This document shows, piece by piece, positions 58,435-64,000 of a DNA stretch of 64,000 bases. Each line of letters starts with the position of its first letter. Positions within the stretch are counted from its first letter, which is position 1. The stretch covers positions 34,617,414 through 34,681,413 of the forward strand of contig JALMGJ010000002.1 of NCBI GenBank assembly GCA_023362775.1, written 5' to 3'. Below the pieces are notes generated by a model that saw only the letters and a program-made list of their open reading frames with translations, was not told the origin of the DNA and made no database searches. This stretch comes from Charina bottae (Eukaryota; Chordata; Lepidosauria; Squamata; Charinaidae). A program made the translations under genes and the position numbers.

Positions 58435-60727
58435 GGAAGTTGGATTGGAAGAAGATGAGTATGGTTTTAAAATTGGAGGATGATACATCAATAAGCTGTG
58501 CTTTGGTGATGATGAGAAAATGCAATGGATCTGCAAGCTCTAGTAATCAAAGTCAAGGAGCACAGTGAAAACAAGGGATTTAAATTCAATATAAAGAAGG
58601 CCAAACTAATGACAACAGGTAGAACAAGCAGGCAATGAAGATATCGAAGTGGTGGATAGCTTCTGCATTTTGGACCAACCATCAGCAGTAAAGGAACAGT
58701 CAAGAAATGCACCACAGAATAGCACTTGGAAGAGCAGCCATGAAGTCCTTGGAAAAAATATTTAAATACCATCATGTGTCTATGCCTACAAAGATCAGAA
58801 TCGTGCAAGTCATGGTATTCCCTGTGACACTCTATGCAAGTGAAAGTTGGACTTTGCAGAAGCAGGCTAGGGAGAGTATTGCCACTTTTGAACTTTGGTG
58901 TTCAAAACAAGGTCTGTTGTCATCAGTTTGGCCTTCTTTATATTTAATTCTAGTCCCATTTTTTCATTCTGGTCCTTGGGTTCCATTACTAGAACTTGCA
59001 GTTCATTTGCATTTGCATTAACACACTTGCACAGTTGGATTCTTAACTATTATGCTTAGTTACTTTAGTCAGTTAGAATTGTTCTTTTTAGTGCTATATC
59101 TTAATATACCTTTGGCAGACAGTAATATTTTACTTTCTATTTTACCTTCTTCTCAGAGAGTATACTGTATAGAATAATATCCTATAATATTTCATTACTT
59201 TTCAACAGTGGATGGCTATTGTCTTACCAACACTAAGATTTATACTATATGTAGTTTCACATTTCATATTAGTTATAAGCAACTGTAATCATTTAACCTT
59301 GCAATGATTCTGTAAAAAAGGTAAAGGTTCCCCCCCGCACATTTGTGCAGTCGTGTCCGACTCTAGGGGCCAGTGCTCATCTCCGTTTGTTAGCTGAAGA
59401 GCCAGCGTTGTCCGAAGACACTTCCGTGGTCATGTGGCCTTCATGACGCACATGGAACGCTGTTACCTACCCACCAAAGTGGTACCTATTAATCTACTTG
59501 CATTTGCATGCTTTCAAATTGCTAGGTTGGGAAGAGCTGGTGCTGGTGCGGGAGCTCACTCTGTCACGAGGGGCTAGGGATTCGAACCTCCGAACTTGCG
59601 ATCTTCTGATCGACAAGCATGGCGTCTTACCCGCTGAGTCACCACACCCCTGATTCTGTAGTTCTCTGCTATTCATATTCATTTTAATCTTTTTGTTACT
59701 TTCTTCATAATTTGGAAGATTTTTTTTTCATATGGGAGGGTTCTAAATTTTTGTTTGAATGTTAGATTATGCCGGCTGTTGTCTGAAATAAAATACATAA
59801 AATAAGATTATAACAGTAGGATATCAAAGCCGTATCATCAAATTAATTACACAAGGAGTATAAAAGTCACCACTTACTAAAAAGGAGCTGAAATGGTTTC
59901 TGCCTAACTTGAATTCCCTTCCAAATCAGAGAGTCCTTTCACAGTCTTGGTACACAATATGCCCAAGGCATATTGCCTGCCACGCTCCCCGACTTCTTTA
60001 TTTTTAAAAAGGTATTCCTTTCCTTTAAACAAATATTGAACCGGAAGCTGGGCTATCTCCATACACAGCAGAATGCCAGCCTCTTCTTTCTTCTGGAACC
60101 TAAAGCATCCAACAAGCCATCTTACAAAGGAAAACTACAAGCCAATTGTTGAGGACTGTGCTCACCAGCCCAGGAGAGGTAAAAGTGGATGGATGGATGG
60201 ATGGATGGAGGTGATAGATGATATAGATAGTTAGATTATAAGTATAGTATAGTATAGTATAGTATAGTATAGTATAGTATAGTATAGTATAGTATAGTAT
60301 AGTATATATATCCCTAGTATCCCAGATAGTTCACCAAGGCCACACACACCAACTTTTAAGCCCTTTGCTTAAACCAAATAGGAGAAAAAAGGATGAGCAT
60401 ACCAACAGTGCCCAGGTACCAGGAAATAGGAATAATTCCTTGTTGAAAAGTAGACAGTGGAATGGATAAAATCAATTAGCATGGTTAAGTGCACATCAGT
60501 AATTACCTTTGAAATCTATTTGTTGGAGGCAAGGAGAAAATGTATGGTTTGAATTCAGTACTGAGTGTAGATATCATTCCACTAATCACAAAGTCTCCCG
60601 GCTTGTAATAATTAAACATGATTTCTTCCTCTTTTTGGACACTCAATGGACATTTGATCATCAATGTCTCACAAGGAAAATGGGACACCAAGAGAAGCAG
60701 CAGCAGCAGCAGAATTTCACATATCAT
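42446..60727 (-). CDS. Complete six-exon vomeronasal type-2 receptor (V2R), family C GPCR
   Basis: The gene encodes a predicted chemoreceptor of vomeronasal sensory neurons, a plasma-membrane GPCR that by family knowledge signals through G proteins on binding peptide or protein cues. Joining 60507-60727, 49845-50136, 48481-49290, 47107-47334, 43905-44031 and 42446-43356 gives 2589 nt, 862 codons plus stop, with no interruption. Residues 1-20 are a signal peptide, about 21-517 the Venus-flytrap ligand-binding domain, 518-592 the cysteine-rich linker, and 594-850 seven helices ending in the V2R hallmark [10 protein letters not shown]. Exon sizes and phases match the V2R norm, and length is typical (about 850-870 residues). 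An in-frame ATG at 60736 would add three residues; 60727 is preferred because the paralogous exon at 1261 starts there. Introns 1 and 4 carry LINEs in antisense orientation. I see nothing disabling, but function and ligand are inferred from the family only. Confidence 0.9.
43357..43904 (-). other. V2R intron 5
   Basis: This is a 548-bp intron with GT-AG ends. No internal element was recognised. Confidence 0.85.
43905..44031 (-). CDS. V2R exon 5: cysteine-rich linker (NCD3G)
   Basis: This 127-bp exon encodes residues 518-559 plus one base of codon 560. It has the cysteine pattern of the linker between the flytrap domain and helix 1, visible as [24 protein letters not shown] and TISTEE. The acceptor is TTTAG before AATATGCC and the donor is GAGGAAG before GTAGAT. 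The trailing G joins AT of exon 6 to make aspartate. Confidence 0.92.
44683..46838 (+). mobile_element. RTE-BovB LINE in V2R intron 4 (2.1 kb)
   Basis: The copy begins within the endonuclease end ([18 protein letters not shown]), then [17 protein letters not shown], the reverse transcriptase with [13 protein letters not shown] and [12 protein letters not shown] (catalytic YADD), and [19 protein letters not shown], ending GAGTCGGACACGACTTAA plus AAC repeats. Stops or shifts at about 44808, 45170, 45926 (CGA-like to TGA) and 46160 leave it inactive. It is antisense to the receptor gene. The rest of intron 4 (44032-44682 and 46839-47106) shows no gene. Confidence 0.94.
47107..47334 (-). CDS. V2R exon 4
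   Basis: This 228-bp exon encodes 76 codons, residues 442-517. It starts [12 protein letters not shown] directly after TTCTAG, contains DEVYLDENG and [10 protein letters not shown], and ends TSFKQ before GTAGTT. These are the standard contents and size of V2R exon 4, the last part of the ligand-binding lobe. Both boundaries are in phase 0. Confidence 0.92.
47428..47795. repeat. Two-copy repeat in V2R intron 3
   Basis: Bases 47428-47565 and 47656-47795 are similar (both contain GTTTGGGAGAAA, CTAGTTAAGGATTTA and CTGCTCTGTTTTATGA), spaced by about 90 bp. No coding potential was seen. The rest of intron 3 (47796-48480) has nothing recognisable. Confidence 0.75.
48481..49290 (-). CDS. V2R exon 3: core of the Venus-flytrap domain
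   Basis: This is the large 810-bp exon, 270 codons, residues 172-441. It opens with [12 protein letters not shown] after a TTGTAG acceptor and ends with QPWH before GTAAAAC. Internal motifs typical of V2Rs include [29 protein letters not shown] and [10 protein letters not shown]. The frame is fully open, unlike the homologous broken exon at about 31.8-32.5 kb. Open frame continues past the donor to 48421, but the good GT and the fit to exon 4 (PWH then LHPFLR) place the exon end at 48481. Confidence 0.92.
49291..49844 (-). other. V2R intron 2
   Basis: This is a 554-bp intron with GT-AG ends and no element. It is the short form of the intron at 32470-33732. Confidence 0.85.
49845..50136 (-). 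CDS. V2R exon 2
   Basis: This 292-bp exon encodes residues 74-171 of the ligand-binding domain. It contains the family motifs [30 protein letters not shown] and NYNCG. The acceptor is TTGCAG before TATGAAAAG and the donor is CCACAG before GTATGA. The reading frame is open and leaves phase 0 for exon 3. Confidence 0.92.
50137..51295 (-). other. V2R intron 1, exon-2-proximal part
   Basis: The first 700 bp resemble 34022-34800 of the dead gene. No gene or named element was recognised. A short stretch near 51180-51240 looks LINE-like but is too brief to assign. Confidence 0.6.
51296..51919. mobile_element. GC-rich hAT-like element, second copy
   Basis: The right end AGTTTGGAAAGCTCTG is identical to the right terminal repeat of the element at 7725-8104, and TGTGTGTCACCAACATGAAAA next to it is the reverse complement of that element's left end. 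The left end (GAAACTGTGTGTCGCGACAC) is a decayed match. The interior is GC-rich with an imperfect palindrome at about 51527-51660. Confidence 0.65.
52195..52316 (+). mobile_element. Older RTE copy, left part
   Basis: The reading [15 protein letters not shown] plus GERDWFRL corresponds to the RTE segment before the catalytic site. It stops at the BovB junction, and the next codons are found at 58439. The stretch is short and decayed, and placement relies on continuity with the right part. Confidence 0.6.
52317..52642 (+). mobile_element. BovB 3' fragment with (AAC)n tail
   Basis: The fragment starts at [20 protein letters not shown], runs open through [20 protein letters not shown] and [18 protein letters not shown], and ends in about ten AAC units. 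It sits between GGAA at 52313-52316 and GGAA at 58435-58438, a plausible target duplication. The L1-like LINE lies within its tail. Confidence 0.85.
53210..54085 (+). CDS. L1-like ORF1 protein, intact (291 aa)
   Basis: ORF1p is an RNA-binding, trimer-forming protein that coats element RNA. Residues about 30-95 are a charged heptad-rich coiled coil ([19 protein letters not shown]). An RRM-like part follows (LRIRGLKEG, then MYRVNSRY), and a basic C-terminal domain with [21 protein letters not shown] and [13 protein letters not shown] segments. There is no stop or frameshift, in contrast to ORF2. The start at 53210 is the first ATG after the leader. The stop at 54083 overlaps the ORF2 start at 54078. 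Confidence 0.88.
   Translation: MAAKKTLRRNSDSSEDKGEWLKPLFEDFTKKAIQSITANVTSIIEEKVQDFEKSLDRKLLNLEQRFQSEIKEMKEKMKTMEKHNEEELGKISLLELKQKETCLRIRGLKEGKEIEIKNTITEALADLIDWEKDQLEEEIETMYRVNSRYAREHNTPRDLVIEFSRKKLRDLILQTRFDKKINIEGRDIQMFKEIPAAILKKRKEYYFLTEALKREKITYRWETLEGVNVLYKAQRFKLNSVEKAKDFLRKLEKDTKSSSRKSPPKEKITEKFKIFAQAVGSQELTSQSDNE
54078..57835 (+). pseudogene. L1-like ORF2 (endonuclease and reverse transcriptase), three lesions
   Basis: The endonuclease reads [32 protein letters not shown] and ISDHNAIQL. The reverse transcriptase reads [36 protein letters not shown] and [11 protein letters not shown] (catalytic FADD). The C-terminus has the zinc-binding [18 protein letters not shown]. Lesions are a shift in an A run at about 54272-54281, a shift at an 11-G run near 55217-55227 and a TAA at 56417-56419. 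Everything else is open, so the copy is young to moderate in age. Confidence 0.93.
58435..58915 (+). mobile_element. Older RTE copy, right part
   Basis: Decayed reading [15 protein letters not shown] then FGDDEKMQW, and after shifts [20 protein letters not shown] and ATFELWC, matches the RTE reverse transcriptase region just after the left part at 52195-52316. It shows that BovB plus L1 were inserted into this element. Confidence 0.75.
59315..59650 (-). mobile_element. tRNA-derived SINE with BovB-like tail
   Basis: It is the same family as 2438-2777, in reverse. The 10-bp duplication TGATTCTGTA lies at 59305-59314 and 59651-59660. Block A near 109-118 has TGATTCTGTA once, the empty site. Confidence 0.93.
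60240..60306. repeat. (AGTAT)n microsatellite
   Basis: About thirteen AGTAT units lie in intron 1 close to exon 1. The paralogue A has GATA-type repeats here instead. Confidence 0.95.
60507..60727 (-). CDS. V2R exon 1: signal peptide and N-terminus
   Basis: This exon encodes residues 1-73 plus two bases of codon 74. A leucine-rich signal peptide ([19 protein letters not shown]) is followed by the KPGDF.I.G motif near residue 40 that opens the Venus-flytrap fold. The exon ends CAAAG before a GTAATT donor. Its two trailing bases join the T that opens exon 2 to make a serine codon. The paralogues at 1041-1261 and 14134-14351 have the same start and the same donor. Confidence 0.9.
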
Positions 60728-61782
60728 AATGGACATCTGCTACTGTTCTCTGAGACAGGCGCCACCGTCTTTGGTCTCAGATCCGTCTAAGGAGAAGCAC
60801 AATTCTCTCACCAAAGAGCACAGCCACACTGACTATATCAAGGGAGATCAAATGAAGCCTGGCACATTAAAGGGACAACATTAAAATAAATTTCAGACCT
60901 GCACAGACCTGCCTACAGGAACCCCCCATATGTTGTCATTTTGAAGTTTTTTATATGACGAGGTACTAAATATTTATCTAGTTGCTTGATTGGGAGTTTC
61001 TAACTTATTCCTTATTATGGTTTCAAAAATAAATGGGAACAGTGGCGGGTGGGTATCCCATAGGCCCTGCTGGAAATAGAATAATTACCATGATTTCAAT
61101 AATTATAAAGGAAGACCGAATCACAATGGACTCTCAATATGACTTGATCTGCAGATGCACAGCTGGAGAAACAATTTTTGTGGCCATGGGCATAATTCCA
61201 GTTGAAGAGTTTGTTCCATCAAGGGACCAATTCAGGAAAGTTTGACTTTGTTTTACTCATCCAACTTATTAAGAAGCTAACATTTGCAATATGCTAAGAC
61301 AACTGAACAGCTTTTTTCTAGCCAGTGAGAATTTTGGAATTCTTTCCCACCCTGTCCTGGTAGGGATGAGACCCCTTCCTACATTCAGGTCAGACACCCC
61401 AGGATAAGTACGGTATATCCGGTAAAGGAGATATCCTGACCAAACCTCAGAGGTACCATTTACATAGTCTTCTTTCCTCTGCAAAAAAGAAGACCACAAT
61501 TTTTTCTTTCTATGGTGACCATGAAAACTAGGCCCCTTCCTACCGACGTTGATGTAAGACAGGGCAGAATCTGTGTCCTTTGGCTCAGTGAGCAAATTTG
61601 GAATTTGCTTGGAAAGTTTATCAGGCCATTATGTCATGGCTAGTATGGAGGACATGGCCAGCCCAAAATCTGTATTTCCTGGAGGACTGAAGGGCTTTTT
61701 CTACCTTGGTCTAACTATGGCAGAATGACACCCTGGCAATATGAATTTCCCCCGGGGTCTCTGACTAATAGATTTATGTTGT

Positions 61783-62240
61783 TGTTGTTTATTCGTTCAG
61801 TCACTTCCGACTCATTTTGACTTCATGGACCAGCCCACGCCAGAGCTTCCTGTTGGCCGTCACCATCCCCAGCTCCCCCACGGTCGAGTCCGTCACCTCC
61901 AGAATATCATCCATCCATCTTGCCCTTGGTCGGCCCCTCTTCCTTTTGCCTTCCACTTTCCCCAGCATCAGCATCTTCTCCAGGGTATCCTGTCTTCTCA
62001 TTATGTGGCCAAAGTACTTCAGTTTTGCTTTTAATATCATTCCCTCAAGTGAGCAGTCTGGCTTGATTTCCTGGAGTATGGACTGGTTTGATCTTGCAGT
62101 CCAAGGCACTCTCAGAATTTTCCTCCAACACCACAGTTCAAAAGCATCTATCTTCCTTTGCTCAGCCTTCCTTATGGTCCAGGTCTCACAGCCATAGGTT
62201 ACTATGGGGAATACCATTGCTTTAACTATGCGGCCCTTTG
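61783..62240 (-). mobile_element. RTE (BovB-like, second subfamily) 3' fragment
   Basis: The minus-strand frame of 138 residues reads [30 protein letters not shown] (KILRVPW), SILQEIKPDCSLEG, YFGHIMRRQDTLEKMLMLGK and RARWMDDILEVTD. The 3' end is GAGTCGGAAGTGACTGAACG with an AAC tail. The frame is open, so it is a fairly recent copy. It is absent from the A paralogue. Confidence 0.9.
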
Positions 62241-62990
62241 TTGTCAGTGTGTTTTATGTGTGTTACAAGCAGATAGTTTCTGATCTTGGATGTTGAAAGG
62301 GGCAGGGTTCCCTTCATTAGCTAGGCAACTGTCTGTATAGGATATGCATTAATTTGGATATCTTCACTGAGCATATATGAACATTATGTTTTAGTCCAGA
62401 ATGTCAGTGGCCCCTTCCACCTCTCTATAGCTTTATAGATATAAAGATAGATAGCCACAATGGTTTGAGACATTAAGCCCTGTCGGCTTAATATCTGTTC
62501 CAGGGCTTTTTCTACCTTGGTCTAACTATAGCAGAATCACACCCTGGCAATGCTAACTTCCCCCGTGTCTCTTGAACAATAGATTTATGTTACAGGTAGA
62601 TAGATTCTGATCCTGGGTTTGGAAAACAGTCTTGATAGTATGAACAGCTCAAGAGTCAACCCAAGAACCATGAAAGGGGCAGGCTTCCCTTCAATGGTTG
62701 TATTTAAGCAAAAGCTAGGCAACCATCTGTCTGGCATGTGCTTTAATTTCAATGTCTACACCGAGCATATATGTCCAATATGTTGGATTCCAAAATCTCA
62801 ACTGCACCCTCCAACTCTAAAATTCTATGGGGTGACTTCCCTCCCTCCTGGGACATCCAAGAAGGAAAAAGAATGGCCCACCTCTCATGGTCAACTTTGG
62901 CAGCTTTTACTTATATCCTTAAAAACCCATTACAAACACATGATCTGCATTCACGCAGTGCAATGGAACCCTGAGATGATACTAAGCTAT

Positions 62991-63320
62991 TGTCAGACGC
63001 TTCTCAGTTGCAGATGTTTCTCCACAGAAATGACTTTACCTCAGCTCTTTCAGTAAGTAAACGGTTTATTGATTAACATGAGTAAGCCCAGTAAAGGCAC
63101 GAATGATCCCCTGGTTCCCTGCTCGGGTTTATATACCCTTCTGCCAGAGCACTGGCCCCTCCCAGCTGCGGGCTTCCATCTGGTCCGCTTTCAGTCTTCC
63201 CTCTGGTTCTCCTGGTGTCAAGGTTAAAAGTTCATCATCCATGAGGCGTAGCTGGCAGTTGCTAATGCTGGCTGTGGTATAGGGGATGGCAGGACCCTTG
63301 GGCATGCCAGGGTTCTGACA
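62991..63320 (-). mobile_element. Solo LTR (330 bp)
   Basis: Ends are TGTCAGACGC and GGTTCTGACA, with the 5-bp duplication GCTAT at 62986-62990 and 63321-63325. On the minus strand GGGTATATAAACCC (63124-63137) is a TATA box and CAATAAACCG (63061-63070) a polyadenylation signal, so orientation is minus. Block A near 7423 is the empty site. Confidence 0.88.
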
Positions 63321-64000
63321 GCTATTGACTGAACAGTCTAGCAACCCAACTAACTCTCTCCAACCTCCCTTCCCATTGAGTTCACTCTACATATAGTTCT
63401 CAATTAACGACCACAATTGGGACTGGACTCTTGGTCATTGAGTGAAGCTGTCATTTAGCAAGATGGCACATGACTGCTTCATTGAACAACTGCAATATCA
63501 GCACTCCCAATTGCGGTCAGTAAGTGATCTAGCAGGTTGTTATGTGGATGGAGTCCCAGGTAAGGAGCGTGGGGTGCCTTGGGAGGTGGGGGAGGCCCTG
63601 GGAGGCCTGGCAAAGGCCACATGCAAATTAGGGGGTGCTGCAGTGAGGCGCAAAGCCTCAGCCACCCCTGGAAGCCTCAGCCTTGCCCAGCAGCACTTAC
63701 GACTGCAGGGAGACTCCCCCCAGCCACCTATCTCTCCCCCCCATCTATGCCCTTTTGGTCACCCGGCACAGTGGCACTTGGCGGCAGTGCTGGAGCTGAA
63801 GTAGAGGCCCAAGGGCTTCAGCAGTCTCAGCTAGCTGCCCCCAGGACTCGACTTCAGATCCAGCACCACCGCTGCGAGTGAGAAAAGCCGCCTCAAGCCC
63901 CACACCACGGGCCTTCGCCATGTCGCACCATTCCCTAAACCGTGCATCCCATTCCTTCCCCAAGCCCACCTCCCATACCTTCTGCAAGGCAGCATCCCAT

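Larger units (their letters stand above)
59090..64000. repeat. Paralogous block D around exon 1 of the intact V2R
   Basis: It corresponds to blocks A, B and C. Insertions private to D are the SINE at 59315-59650, an RTE fragment at about 61783-62240 and a solo LTR at 62991-63320. D also has a local duplication: the stretch GGGCTTTTTCTACCTTGGTC occurs at about 61692 and again at about 62503. The block runs off the right edge. Confidence 0.85.

Overview
This is a vertebrate nuclear window, almost certainly from a squamate reptile (lizard or snake). The evidence is a clustered vomeronasal type-2 receptor (V2R) family, several RTE-BovB LINE copies, tRNA-derived SINEs whose tails match BovB, plus L2-like, L1-like, chromodomain Ty3/gypsy and Ty1/copia elements and long simple repeats. 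There is no bacterial or organellar gene, no CRISPR array and no free-standing tRNA or rRNA gene. The species cannot be fixed from the sequence alone.

The one apparently complete host gene is a V2R odorant/pheromone receptor on the minus strand, 60727 down to 42446. I could reconstruct all six canonical exons (60507-60727, 49845-50136, 48481-49290, 47107-47334, 43905-44031, 42446-43356). Every splice site is GT-AG, all phases are compatible and no stop interrupts the frame. The predicted product is 862 residues: signal peptide, Venus-flytrap ligand-binding domain, cysteine-rich linker and family C seven-helix domain. Its first intron is about 10.4 kb, mostly because an L1-like LINE landed in the tail of a BovB fragment that had itself landed in an older RTE copy. 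Its fourth intron holds a 2.1 kb BovB.

Three further V2R remnants share the minus orientation. A first exon at 1041-1261 belongs to a gene that would continue off the left edge. An orphan first exon lies at 14134-14351. A dead gene at about 31.8-36.7 kb keeps a broken exon 3 and a nonsense-containing exon 2 and has lost the exon 1 region. The DNA around these first exons is paralogous: block A 1-8756, block B about 13.14-15.6 kb, block C about 36.28-37.0 kb and block D about 59.1-64.0 kb. Comparing A with D gives pre-insertion sites for six transposons, so target duplications and element ends can be read to the base.

The rest is nested transposons. From left to right: a gypsy element with two 362-bp LTRs (4073-7236); two more gypsy remnants (8757-10135 and 11225-13090); a minus-strand gypsy gag (15.9-17.5 kb); an L2-like LINE (17.5-21.2 kb) split by a 4-kb RTE-type LINE (21179-25210) that itself carries a SINE; a gypsy LTR and gag (26.0-27.4 kb) interrupted by a degraded copia element (27.4-31.4 kb); BovB at 38.25-39.2 kb; and L2-like pieces flanking LTR material at 39.3-42.3 kb. 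All transposon reading frames carry stops, shifts or deletions except the L1 ORF1.

No clearly undescribed system was found. The points most worth a second look are the intact V2R gene, a perfect 170-bp inverted repeat at 1729-2160 with an empty-site counterpart, a SINE with an inverted LTR piece at its 5' end, and the higher divergence of V2R exon 1 compared with its flanks.
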